Origin: JAPPLB01 sp965206655
GTDB lineage: Bacteria; Acidobacteriota; Terriglobia; Bryobacterales; UBA6623
DNA: 64,000 nucleotides
Reading direction: 5' to 3'
NCBI GenBank assembly: GCA_965206655.1
Contig: CBDBKC010000031.1
Location: 1 to 64,000 of the forward strand
Below are positions 25,289-35,418 of the stretch, in pieces (position 1 is the stretch's first letter; every line of letters begins with the position of its first letter). Under the pieces are notes generated by a model. It was not told the origin of the DNA, made no database searches, and saw only the letters and a program-made list of their open reading frames with translations. Position numbers and translations under genes: made by a program.

Positions 25289-26830
25289 CTAGCGGCGCCG
25301 GCGTAGGATCATGCCGAAGATTTTCTTGACGGTGGGTGTCAAGCGCGTACGGTTGTAGGCGTCGGCCGCTTTCTTGATGACTTCCGCCTGCGTTGGGTAG
25401 GGGTGGATGGTCTTGGCGATTGTTCCCAAGCCCACCCCAGCGGCCATCGCCACCGAGATCTCAGAGATCATCTCACCGGCATTGCGCGCGACCAGAGTTG
25501 CCCCGAGAATTTGGTCTTTCCCTTTCCTGACGTGGACCTTGAGGAATCCCTCGTCCTCACCCTCGAGGATCGCGCGATCGACCTGTGACATTTCGATTGT
25601 GAACGTATCCATCTCGATGCCCTTCTTCTCGGCTTCGTGAGGATACAGTCCGACATGGGCAATCTCGGGATCGGTGTAGGTACACCACGGGATCGTCAGT
25701 GAGCTGGTGCGCCCGCGCCCGAAGAACAGCGCGTTGCCGATAACGATGCGCGCCAGGGCATCGGCGGTGTGAGTGAACTTGTAGGGGAAACAAATGTCTC
25801 CGGCGGCGTAGATACTGGAGTTGGTCGTCCTCAACCGATCGTCGACCTTGACGCCTTTACGGTCATCGAACTGTACACCGGCCGCTTCCAGGCCGAGCCC
25901 GTTGACGTTGGGCGCGCGGCCGACGCCGACGAGGATCTCATCCACGCGTACCTCCTCGTGGCCACCCTCTCCGTCGACTTCGAGGATCTTCTCCGAGCCC
26001 TCTACCCGTACGCCCGCAATCTTCGCGTTACAGCGAATCTTGGTCCCATCGCGCAACAGAGCCGATTCGACACGTGTGGCCGCGTCACGATCTTCCCGGC
26101 TCAAGATGTGATTGGTGGCTTCGAACAGAGTTACTTCAGATCCGAAGCGCGTAAAGGCCTGCGAAAGCTCGCAGCCAATAGGCCCGCCTCCGATGACGCC
26201 GAGTCGTTGCGGTAACTCGGTCAGAGAAAAAACGGTTTCGTTCGTCAGGTAGCCGGCTTCCGTCAGACCCCGGATCGGGGGCGCCGCGGCGCGCGCCCCG
26301 GTCGCTATGCAAGCCTTCGAGAACTTCAGCGTCTTGCCGGCGACGGCTACGGTGTTGCGTCCGGTGAACACACCGCTGCCAATGTATACGTCGATTCCGA
26401 GATCGCGAAAGCGCGCCGCCGAGTCGTGGCGGCTGATGCCTGCCCGCAATCGGCGCATGCGCTCCATCACAGCCGGAAAGTCGACGGCGAATCCCGGAGG
26501 CACGTTCACGCCGAACTGGTGGGCGTCGCGCACATCAGCGTAGGCGTGAGCACAGCGGAGGAGCGCCTTCGACGGTACACAGCCAACGTTCAGGCAGTCG
26601 CCGCCCAGCAGATCGCGCTCGATCAGCGCCACCTTCGCGCCCAGCCCGGCAGCGCCCGCGGCCGTTACCAAGCCGGCCGTGCCCGCCCCGATGACGACCA
26701 TGTTGTAGCGGCCCGAGGGCTCGGGGTTGGCCCAGTCTGGCGGATGCACGTTCTGAACAAGCCGCTTGTTGTGCTCATCCAATGGAAGAGTCTGGGGAAG
26801 CGATTCGGCGATTGCTTGGAACTCGGTCAT
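25289..26830 (-). CDS. MerA-like FAD/NAD(P) disulfide oxidoreductase
   Basis: A 513-residue flavoprotein of the pyridine nucleotide-disulfide oxidoreductase class I. The FAD motif VVIGAGTAGL is at residues 45-54, the redox cysteines are C79 and C84 in GGDCLNVGCVPSK, the NAD(P) motif is GVIGGGPIGCE, and the C-terminal HPYPTQAE carries the catalytic His/Glu. It lacks the N-terminal heavy-metal domain and the C-terminal cysteine pair of true mercuric reductase, so mercury reduction is unlikely. It lies 74 bases downstream of the TVP38-DUF547 gene on the same strand, a pairing seen in other bacteria. Confidence 0.9.
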   Translation of the reverse strand: MTEFQAIAESLPQTLPLDEHNKRLVQNVHPPDWANPEPSGRYNMVVIGAGTAGLVTAAGAAGLGAKVALIERDLLGGDCLNVGCVPSKALLRCAHAYADVRDAHQFGVNVPPGFAVDFPAVMERMRRLRAGISRHDSAARFRDLGIDVYIGSGVFTGRNTVAVAGKTLKFSKACIATGARAAAPPIRGLTEAGYLTNETVFSLTELPQRLGVIGGGPIGCELSQAFTRFGSEVTLFEATNHILSREDRDAATRVESALLRDGTKIRCNAKIAGVRVEGSEKILEVDGEGGHEEVRVDEILVGVGRAPNVNGLGLEAAGVQFDDRKGVKVDDRLRTTNSSIYAAGDICFPYKFTHTADALARIVIGNALFFGRGRTSSLTIPWCTYTDPEIAHVGLYPHEAEKKGIEMDTFTIEMSQVDRAILEGEDEGFLKVHVRKGKDQILGATLVARNAGEMISEISVAMAAGVGLGTIAKTIHPYPTQAEVIKKAADAYNRTRLTPTVKKIFGMILRRRR

Positions 26831-26904
26831 TGGAGAGGTAGGGTTCGATTAAAGGGTTGAAGAAACGCAAGAGGCAGGGCAGCCGGTTCGGATGCCTGCC
26901 GCAA

Positions 26905-28509
26905 TTAGGTTGCTCTCGCCACGCCCGAATCAACGTTGAGCGACCAGTCGTAGTACAGCCATCGGACGCTCGGTTCGCGGCCAGACTTGAGAGCTTCAGC
27001 AAGTTTAGAGGAATAGTGCGCGGCGTAGTTGAGTACCGAGCCATCGACTTGTACGAAGTCGCCGCCGTACCAGTCGTAGATCTGTGTCATCTCGACGACG
27101 CCCGCCTCTTCATCAAATCGAAACCACCGTTCGCTCGCATGGACGTACGCGGTCTGATCTTCGAGCTGCTCTTCGAGTTGATCCGACTGATATGCCTCAT
27201 TCCGCAACTTCGGACATCCGACGGCGGCGCACACAAGAGCGAAATGGATACGCGGCTCGATGAACTTCGGGCGAATCTGTTCATGCTCGATCTGTGACAA
27301 AGTCCAAACGTGCCCACCGACATTCCAGCGTGAGGCTTCCCAGCGCTGGTCCTTGGGAATGTCATAGATCGAGTCCACCGGATAGTGATCGAGAATGAGC
27401 CGCAGCGTAAACGCGTTGTAGGCGTTGATCAAAAGAGCTAGCTTCCCATCGCGGTCCATCTCATCGAAGGGCGCCCCCGCCACCGACTCAATGTAGGCGT
27501 CGAGATCCGGTGAGTCCGCCAGCAAACCGTTGTAGTCGACCCAGCCGTCATCGTCCACGTGATTCCAGAGCAGAGTGTCAAGCGCGGAATGGTCGAACTC
27601 AGGCCCAGCCGGAAGGGCTTGGTAAGCCTCCTCAAGCGTTACCGGTGGCGGACCGAAAAGGCCCTTTAAGCTTTCGCGGGCTTGATAGGCATAGACGGCC
27701 GCGGAGAAGAGCAGAACCGCGACGACAGCGGTCGCGATCGTGCCCCACGGCGTACCCTGGGGCGTGTCCCTTTGGGGAGTCGTCTTTTCTGTTTCGGGTT
27801 CTGTCGCCCCAATCGCCGTCTGTTTTTTGATGGCGGCGTTGGCGAGTCGCGTGACGTAGACCGTAACCGCCACCGTCGCCAGCAACCCAACGACAAGCAG
27901 GGCCCATTGTCCGGCGCTCTTTCCTCCTCCGCCGCTTGTCGCGGCAGCGAGTCCTTGCCCGCCCAGGTGGCCGAGGTAAACGTACATGAACGTGCCGGGC
28001 AGCATAAACAGCCAGCTTGCCGCAATGCAGGGCCAGAAGCGAATTGCCGTTACACCATAGAGATAGTTTTGAAGATTAAAGGGGATGGCGGGCGAGAGGC
28101 GCAGCATTGCGACAATCTTCCATCCGCCCTCACCGATGGCGCTGTCGATGGCGCCGAACTTCGGGTTACGCGACGCGATCTCAGCTACCTTCGCTCGGGC
28201 CACGTATCGCGCAATCAAGAAAGACAACACGACAGCCGCGCTTGCCGCCAGCCATACTGTCAGGGTCCCTACCGCAAGACCGAAGATCGCTCCGCCGGCT
28301 AGGGTCAGCGCTGAAGCGGGCAGGAAAAGCGTCGCCGCGAGAGCGTAGATCACGCCGAAAATCAACGGTCCCCAGATCCCCAGGCTCTTGATCCACCCTT
28401 GCAGCGCCTGTACACCGCTATCGACCGGCAGCGCGCGCGACAGAAGAATCAGTGCTGCCACGATCAGCAGGAAAGAGAAACCTTTAATGAGGTTTGCGTA
28501 CCGGTGCAT
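26905..28509 (-). CDS. TVP38/TMEM64 (VTT) membrane protein fused to DUF547
   Basis: A 534-residue fusion. Residues about 1-230 form a VTT/TVP38/TMEM64 membrane domain with a hydrophobic N-terminus, FLPASALTLAGGAIFG and LRLSPAIPFNLQNYLYGVT. One more membrane segment (about 255-280) leads to an extracytoplasmic C-terminal DUF547 domain with NHVDDDGWVDYNGL, LLINAYNAFTLRL and FALVCAAVGCPKLR, whose conserved Cys/His pattern suggests an enzyme. These two domains are usually separate genes. ATG 28509 is preferred over a TTG 75 bases upstream. It precedes the MerA-like gene and probably shares its transcript. Confidence 0.85.
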   Translation of the reverse strand: MHRYANLIKGFSFLLIVAALILLSRALPVDSGVQALQGWIKSLGIWGPLIFGVIYALAATLFLPASALTLAGGAIFGLAVGTLTVWLAASAAVVLSFLIARYVARAKVAEIASRNPKFGAIDSAIGEGGWKIVAMLRLSPAIPFNLQNYLYGVTAIRFWPCIAASWLFMLPGTFMYVYLGHLGGQGLAAATSGGGGKSAGQWALLVVGLLATVAVTVYVTRLANAAIKKQTAIGATEPETEKTTPQRDTPQGTPWGTIATAVVAVLLFSAAVYAYQARESLKGLFGPPPVTLEEAYQALPAGPEFDHSALDTLLWNHVDDDGWVDYNGLLADSPDLDAYIESVAGAPFDEMDRDGKLALLINAYNAFTLRLILDHYPVDSIYDIPKDQRWEASRWNVGGHVWTLSQIEHEQIRPKFIEPRIHFALVCAAVGCPKLRNEAYQSDQLEEQLEDQTAYVHASERWFRFDEEAGVVEMTQIYDWYGGDFVQVDGSVLNYAAHYSSKLAEALKSGREPSVRWLYYDWSLNVDSGVARAT

Positions 28510-28659
28510 CAAGGTAACGACTCCGCCAAACCACGAGCTTAACGTCTGCTTCTGAAGGATGAAGCCTTCGCTTGAAAAACGCAAGCTGTAACAGCGGTTC
28601 TTACAGAAGGGTTCGCTTTCGAGGAGCGGAAAGTTACAACTGCTCAGGTTGCGGAGATC

Positions 28660-28690
28660 AAAAAAAAGGTGGGCCCTTTGCGAGCCCGCC
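28660..28690 (-). terminator. Rho-independent terminator
   Basis: Read on the minus strand, GGCGGGC and GCCCACC pair around a short loop and are followed by eight T residues (28660-28667 on the + strand are A). It lies 47 bases after the stop of the 173-residue gene and should end the two-gene transcript 29818-28737, insulating it from the fusion gene downstream. Confidence 0.8.
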
Positions 28691-28736
28691 TCAGTGGGGG
28701 AACCTTGTTGCCGTTAGCTTGCGTAAAGGCGAATCT

Positions 28737-29258
28737 CTACCAGATAGCTAGCGTGACCTCGGTGTCGGGTTCATCAACGTGGACCAACGGCCCCGAGGAA
28801 TGCTTGAAAGCGCCCAGAGCAGCCGACACGTCGAATTGACCGTCGTCGAAGCTCGCGAGCACTTCTTGGAGCGTACGCATCGCGAGCCGCACTTCGACGT
28901 TCTCCTCCGGTGTGGCGACGGTGATCTCGAAGTAGTCGTCCTTCTTCCGGATGAGTACGGTCTGATCGCCATCCTCGACACGAACAAGCTCGGCCTCTTC
29001 GATGTCTTTCAGTCCGTCCAACAGCGCCTCTAGCACCACGCCGTACTGTTCGACCTCGGCAACATCCACGTCAACCTGTTGATGTGCGTCCGGCACGAAC
29101 CACAGTGCCGCCTGGGCAAGTTCAAGGGGGACCGGGATCCAGATCGACTTGCCGTCGGGGCCCCGCTGCTCCACCCGCACAATCACGTAGTGCAGGCTCG
29201 CCACAATGAGCAGAATCACCCCGACGGCGGCGAGCAAACCTTGCTGAAGCCGCGTCAT
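28737..29258 (-). CDS. Membrane-anchored duplicated-module protein
   Basis: A 173-residue protein of unknown function. One hydrophobic N-terminal segment (LLAAVGVILLIVASLHYVIV, residues 8-27) anchors it. The rest appears to hold two copies of one module, about 27-105 and 108-173: each has a short beta strand, a helix (VLEALLDGL / LQEVLASF) and an end strand pattern (LVRVEDGDQTVLI at 91-103; LVHVDEPDTEVTLAI at 158-172). The same module is found twice in the upstream gene, five bases away, so the two are related and cotranscribed. A terminator follows. Confidence 0.65.
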   Translation of the reverse strand: MTRLQQGLLAAVGVILLIVASLHYVIVRVEQRGPDGKSIWIPVPLELAQAALWFVPDAHQQVDVDVAEVEQYGVVLEALLDGLKDIEEAELVRVEDGDQTVLIRKKDDYFEITVATPEENVEVRLAMRTLQEVLASFDDGQFDVSAALGAFKHSSGPLVHVDEPDTEVTLAIW

Positions 29259-29263
29259 CGGAG

Positions 29264-29818
29264 TTAGCTCGCCTCGTCGATCCAGATGCGGACGTTGGTA
29301 TCACCGTCCACAATGCGGACGATGTCACCGCGTTGATTCTGGAGCTGATCGATCGCCCCACCCAGGTTCAAGTCGTCTCCCTCGCCTTCGAGCAAGGCAT
29401 CGACGACCTTGACCGGGACTTCAATGCGTACCTGAGTCTCCTTCTCCTTGGCCTGATCGACCTTGATAATGACCAAATCCGCCTCGCGGATGATGCGGAC
29501 CATGCCGTCTTTACCATCGACTTCGACCAGTGACGCGTCGCCGGCCGAGCTCAGTTCGATCCAGAGTTTACGCAGATCCGCGACAGAGACGTCGGCGTTC
29601 TTCAACTTTAGTTTCCCCTTCTCGAAAACCTTGTCGGGCGCAACTTCGAGCGCGACACCGATCACCGACAAGGGCAGGTTGATACGCACATTCGTGCCAT
29701 CGTCACCTTCGGTAACGTTCACGTGAATCCAGGGTTTGGCTTGCTGGGCGGTTACGGGAACCGCGGCGGTGCAAAGCAGCGTGGCTGCCGCTACGAGAGA
29801 AAACAGGCGTCTTGTCAT
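29264..29818 (-). CDS. Secreted duplicated-module protein
   Basis: A 184-residue protein with a signal peptide (residues 1-25, ending VTAQQ) and two copies of one module, about 30-112 and 114-182. Matching parts are NVRINLPL / QVRIEVPV near the start of each copy and LVEVDGKDGMVRI / VRIVDGDTNVRIWI at the end. The final pattern resembles small acidic proteins of unknown function seen in several phyla, but I cannot assign a family. AAGGAAA precedes the ATG and a GGCACG-loop-CGTGCC hairpin lies about 30 bases further upstream. It is five bases from its membrane-anchored relative. Confidence 0.7.
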   Translation of the reverse strand: MTRRLFSLVAAATLLCTAAVPVTAQQAKPWIHVNVTEGDDGTNVRINLPLSVIGVALEVAPDKVFEKGKLKLKNADVSVADLRKLWIELSSAGDASLVEVDGKDGMVRIIREADLVIIKVDQAKEKETQVRIEVPVKVVDALLEGEGDDLNLGGAIDQLQNQRGDIVRIVDGDTNVRIWIDEAS

Positions 29819-29913
29819 TTCTGATTTCCTTTTTGAACTAATCCGGGCACGCTTGGTCGTGCCTCGACTGGATATACGGAGGACCCGCCGGGAAGTTCAG
29901 AACATTTTGACTG

Positions 29914-31347
29914 CTAGGACAGGATGTCGTGAACCACGTTGCCGTGGACATCGGTGAGCCGGAAGTTACGGCCCGCATAGCGATAGGTCAGGCGCTCGTG
30001 ATCGAGTCCCAAGATATGCAGAATCGTCGCGTGGAGATCGTGGAAGTGAACCTTTTTCTCAACGGAGTAATAGCCGTAGTCGTCGGTCGCACCGTAGCTG
30101 AGCCCCGGCTTGACGCCCGCGCCCGCCATCCACATGGTGAACGCCTCGGGGTTGTGGTCGCGGCCATCGGAACCCTGCGCAGTGGGTGTGCGGCCAAATT
30201 CCCCACCCCAGAAGACCAGAGTGTCGTCAAGCAACCCTCGTGCTTTGAGATCTTGCAGCAACCCCGCGATCGGCCGGTCGACTTCGCGGGCGTTCTGCTC
30301 GTGGTCGCGCCGCAGCCGCGCATGCTGATCCCACTTATAGCTGTGACTCACTTCGACAAAGCGGACACCGGCTTCGGCGAACCGGCGCGCCATCAGACAC
30401 TGGCGGCCAAAATCTTCGGTCATCGGATCGTCGATGCCGTAGAGTTTGCGCGTGGCCGGGGATTCGTCGTCGAGATCTTGGAGATCAGGGGCTTCCGTCT
30501 GCATGCGGAACGCCAGTTCGAAGGACTCGATGCGCCCCTCGAGAGCAGCGTCGGGACCCGAGCGTCCGAGATGCTCCTCGTTCATCTCTCGGATGAAGTC
30601 GAGTTCCTTGCGCTGGATGTCGCGCGGCGTCTTCGCTGTGATGAACGGAATCTTGGCATCACGCGCCGGCGTGCCGACGGCGCCGATGGCCGTGCCCGCA
30701 TAGGGCGCCGGCAGGAATGCTGAACCGTAGTTATTCGCGCCGCCGTGGCTTTGTGTCGGACTCACGGTGATGAAGCCCGGCATGTTCTGATTTTCCGTGC
30801 CCAACCCGTAGGTGATCCACGAGCCCATACTCGGGCGGATGAAGGTGTCGCTGCCCGTGTGCATCTCGAGCAAGGCCCCGCCGTGCCGCGAATTCGAGCC
30901 ATACATCGACTTGATGAAGCAGACGTCGTCTACCTGCTTGGCGAATTCGGGGAAAAGATCACTGACCCAGGCGCCGCTCTCGCCGTACTGCTTGAACTCC
31001 CAAGGCGATTTGAGCAGGTTGAACGTTTCGCTCGAAACGACCTTGGGACGCTTGAACGGCAGCGGCTTGCCGTGATCCCGTTGCAATAAGGGCTTGTAGT
31101 CGAAGGTATCGACCTGCGACGGACCGCCATGCATGAACAGAAAGATGACCCGCTTAGCCCGCGCCGCGAAGTGAGGCTGTTTGACAGCCAGCGGCTGCTC
31201 GCTCGCCGCGCCTGAAACCTTCGCCGCCGCACGAGCCTCTTCTCCGAGAAGCCCAGCCAATGCGAGATGGGCGAACCCCGCGCCACTGAGCTTCAGTAAG
31301 TCCCGGCGGGAAAGTCGTCTAGCGTTTGGATGCCAGTGCGAATTCAT
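29914..31347 (-). CDS. DUF1501 protein with Tat signal (unpaired)
   Basis: A 477-residue DUF1501 protein, an alkaline-phosphatase/sulfatase-like fold. The N-terminus carries a Tat signal (RRLSRRDLLKLSGAGFAHLALAG). Core motifs are FLFMHGGPSQVDTFDYKP, GSWITYGLGTENQNMPG, GGEFGRTPTAQGSDGRDHNP and HDLHATILHILGLDHERL. DUF1501 genes usually follow a DUF1549/DUF1553 gene, as at 56288-60369; this copy has no such partner. The start at ATG 31347 is chosen because it places the RR motif close to the N-terminus. Function is not established; a periplasmic hydrolase on sulfated or phosphorylated sugars is often suggested. Confidence 0.88.
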   Translation of the reverse strand: MNSHWHPNARRLSRRDLLKLSGAGFAHLALAGLLGEEARAAAKVSGAASEQPLAVKQPHFAARAKRVIFLFMHGGPSQVDTFDYKPLLQRDHGKPLPFKRPKVVSSETFNLLKSPWEFKQYGESGAWVSDLFPEFAKQVDDVCFIKSMYGSNSRHGGALLEMHTGSDTFIRPSMGSWITYGLGTENQNMPGFITVSPTQSHGGANNYGSAFLPAPYAGTAIGAVGTPARDAKIPFITAKTPRDIQRKELDFIREMNEEHLGRSGPDAALEGRIESFELAFRMQTEAPDLQDLDDESPATRKLYGIDDPMTEDFGRQCLMARRFAEAGVRFVEVSHSYKWDQHARLRRDHEQNAREVDRPIAGLLQDLKARGLLDDTLVFWGGEFGRTPTAQGSDGRDHNPEAFTMWMAGAGVKPGLSYGATDDYGYYSVEKKVHFHDLHATILHILGLDHERLTYRYAGRNFRLTDVHGNVVHDILS

Positions 31348-31419
31348 TAATAGGTCCAGGCAGCCGCCCACTGCCATTGTAAGTCAAGATGGAAACCAAT
31401 CATCCCGCCTTACTACGAC

Positions 31420-31896
31420 TCAAAACGGTACGTCGTCGTCGGTGATTCCCTGGTCGCCGAAGTCGCCACCACCCGCCGCCGCGGGCTGCGCCGCCGCAGG
31501 TTGCGCCCCCGCCGCGGGACCCGTAGCGCCACTGGCGGGTGACGCGCCGGCGTCATCGCGGCCGCCGAGAAGGATCACACCAAAAGGATCAGCGATCACT
31601 TCAGTGCGGTATTTCTTGGTACCACTTTGATCTTCCCAACTGCGCGTCTGGAGCCGTCCCTCGACGTACACCATCTTGCCCTTTTGGAGGTAGTTCGCCA
31701 AGTTCTCGGCCTTCCAAAGGACGATGTCGTGCCAGTCTGTATCCTCCTGCCACTCACCGGTTTGCTGGTTCTTGTGCCGCCGGTTGGTCGCGAGTGTTAA
31801 ATTGGTGACCGCCGTACCGCTCTGGGTATAGCGCGTTTCGGCGTCTTTGCCAAGACGCCCAATCAGCATGACTTTGTTGAGACTCCGGGATGCCAT
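31420..31896 (-). CDS. ssb: Single-stranded DNA-binding protein
   Basis: A 158-residue SSB that coats single-stranded DNA in replication and repair. The OB fold covers residues 1-110 (LNKVMLIGRLGKDAETRYT, WHDIVLWKAENLANYLQKG, VYVEGRLQTRSWED), followed by an Ala/Pro/Gly-rich linker and the acidic C-terminal tip DDDVPF, which recruits partner proteins. The ATG at 31896 gives the normal family start. It lies 72 bases upstream of the DUF1501 gene on the same strand. Confidence 0.95.
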   Translation of the reverse strand: MASRSLNKVMLIGRLGKDAETRYTQSGTAVTNLTLATNRRHKNQQTGEWQEDTDWHDIVLWKAENLANYLQKGKMVYVEGRLQTRSWEDQSGTKKYRTEVIADPFGVILLGGRDDAGASPASGATGPAAGAQPAAAQPAAAGGGDFGDQGITDDDVPF

Positions 31897-32010
31897 GGTT
31901 TCAAGGTACAATCAAACGCCCCGGCAATCAAGGAATCCGCGCTTTTTGACCGTGATTCCCGCCAATGCCACACGAGAGCTACAGCTCGAAAACCTCTGGA
32001 GGTCCGAATC

Positions 32011-33222
32011 ATGGCCGAATCAACCACTCGCAGAAGCTTTCTTCAGAACACCGCCACCGCCGCGGCCGTAACAACGGCTGCCGGCTCGACGGCTTGCAGT
32101 GAAACCGCGCAATCTACCATGGGTGCGCCCGCGCCCGTCACGTATGAAGACATTGGTGTCCGCCGGGTTATCAACGGCCGCGGAACCGTCACTGTCCTAG
32201 GCGGCTCCGTCATGCCGCCGGAAGTCGTCGCCGCCATGGTTGACGCGGCTAAGAGCCACGTCAGCCTCCCCGACTTGCAGCGCAAAGCAGGCGCCAAGAT
32301 CGCGGAAATGATCGGCGTACCCGCCGCGATGATTTCCTGCGGTGCGGCATCGGCGATGACCTGCGGCACGGCGGCCTGTCTCCACCGGGGCGACCGCAAG
32401 AAAGCGTCTCAGCTCCCCGACGTTACCGATATTCCGCACGAGATCATCTCGCAGAAAGCTCACCGCTGCGGCTATGAAGCCCAGATGTGGTTGACGGGTG
32501 CGCGAACAACTTGGGTCGATACCCGCGAAGAACTTGAGAAGGCCATCAGCGAGAAGACCGCCATGATGTTCTTCCTCAACAAGGCCGACCCCAACGGTCA
32601 GATCAAGCGCGCCGAGTGGGTCGAGGTCGCTAAGAAACACGGCATTCCTACCCTCAACGACGCGGCCGCCGATGTGCCACCCAAGGAGCGGCTCAAGGGT
32701 TACGTTGACGAAGGCTTTGACATGGTGGTCTTCTCCGGCGGCAAGGGCCTGATCGGCCCGCAGGCCAGCGGCATGCTCCTCGGCAACGCTGATCTCATTG
32801 ACGCGGCTTGGAGGTCGATCAGCCCCAGTGGCGGCATTGGGCGCGGCATGAAAGTCGGCAAGGAAGAGATCATGGGCCTCGTCGCGGCCGTCGAGCGCTA
32901 CATGCGCATTGACCACGATGCCGAACGCAAGGAACTGGACCGCCGCGCGGCGCACATCATCGACACGGTCAAAGAAATCAGCACCGTCCAATGCGATATC
33001 CGCGTACCTGAGATCGCGAACCGCGTGCCGCATGTGATGGTTCGCTGGGACGAAGGGACCGTCGGCAAGTCGGCTAAGCAAGTGGTCGATGACATGTTGG
33101 AAGGCGAGCCGTCCATCGCTATCTCCGGCGGCCGCGACAACGGCATCAGCATTTCGGTCTGGCAGATGCAAGCCGGAGAAGCGGAGATTGTGGCGACGCG
33201 GCTACGAGAAGTGATGAGTTAG
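32011..33222 (+). CDS. Tat-exported SelA-like PLP enzyme without beta domain (paralogue 4)
   Basis: A 403-residue relative of the PLP enzymes at 3241, 4863 and 13428. The Tat motif TRRSFL (residues 6-11) is followed by an Ala/Thr-rich stretch and STACSE, which may be a weak lipobox. The PLP domain shows SCGAASAMTCGTAACL near residue 109, DAAAD and the probable cofactor Lys K245 in FSGGKGLIGPQ. It lacks the roughly 100-residue C-terminal beta domain of the other three and ends after the fold-type I small domain. GGAGGT lies seven bases before ATG. It is the most divergent copy and may represent the ancestral form or a different substrate class. Confidence 0.85.
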   Translation: MAESTTRRSFLQNTATAAAVTTAAGSTACSETAQSTMGAPAPVTYEDIGVRRVINGRGTVTVLGGSVMPPEVVAAMVDAAKSHVSLPDLQRKAGAKIAEMIGVPAAMISCGAASAMTCGTAACLHRGDRKKASQLPDVTDIPHEIISQKAHRCGYEAQMWLTGARTTWVDTREELEKAISEKTAMMFFLNKADPNGQIKRAEWVEVAKKHGIPTLNDAAADVPPKERLKGYVDEGFDMVVFSGGKGLIGPQASGMLLGNADLIDAAWRSISPSGGIGRGMKVGKEEIMGLVAAVERYMRIDHDAERKELDRRAAHIIDTVKEISTVQCDIRVPEIANRVPHVMVRWDEGTVGKSAKQVVDDMLEGEPSIAISGGRDNGISISVWQMQAGEAEIVATRLREVMS

Positions 33223-33383
33223 CCGAGCCTCCGCACTCGAACAACTTCGAGCCGACCCAAATGCGGGCCGCCAAGCCTGTTGTATATTGGTGAATTCGGT
33301 CCAGCTCGCCTGAAGCACTAGAACGTCACAGTTTCGGTTTGGACCTGCCGGATCCCTGAATCCCTACCTGGAGACTTCAACTC

Positions 33384-35315
<1,932 letters not shown>

Positions 35316-35342
35316 GTGCTTCACAGCTCTCGCTTCGCCGAG

Positions 35343-35364
35343 TCCTGAGTCATGGGACTCAGGA
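35343..35364 (+). terminator. Hairpin between acsA and dusB
   Basis: TCCTGAGTC and GACTCAGGA form a perfect 9-bp stem with the loop ATGG, 28 bases after the acsA stop. No T-run follows, so the termination strength is uncertain. Confidence 0.5.
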
Positions 35365-35418
35365 GCGAGGGTCCACCCGCGCCAAGGGCCTTCGCAATAC
35401 CACTGATAAAATGGTTCT

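Noticed and set aside
25289..26830. Mercury resistance (merA)
   Set aside because: The protein lacks the N-terminal metal-binding domain and the C-terminal cysteine pair, and no other mer genes are present.
3241..33222. Selenocysteine synthesis system (SelA)
   Set aside because: The proteins are SelA-fold relatives with export signals, and no selB, selD or tRNA-Sec is visible. The fold alone does not imply selenocysteine synthesis.
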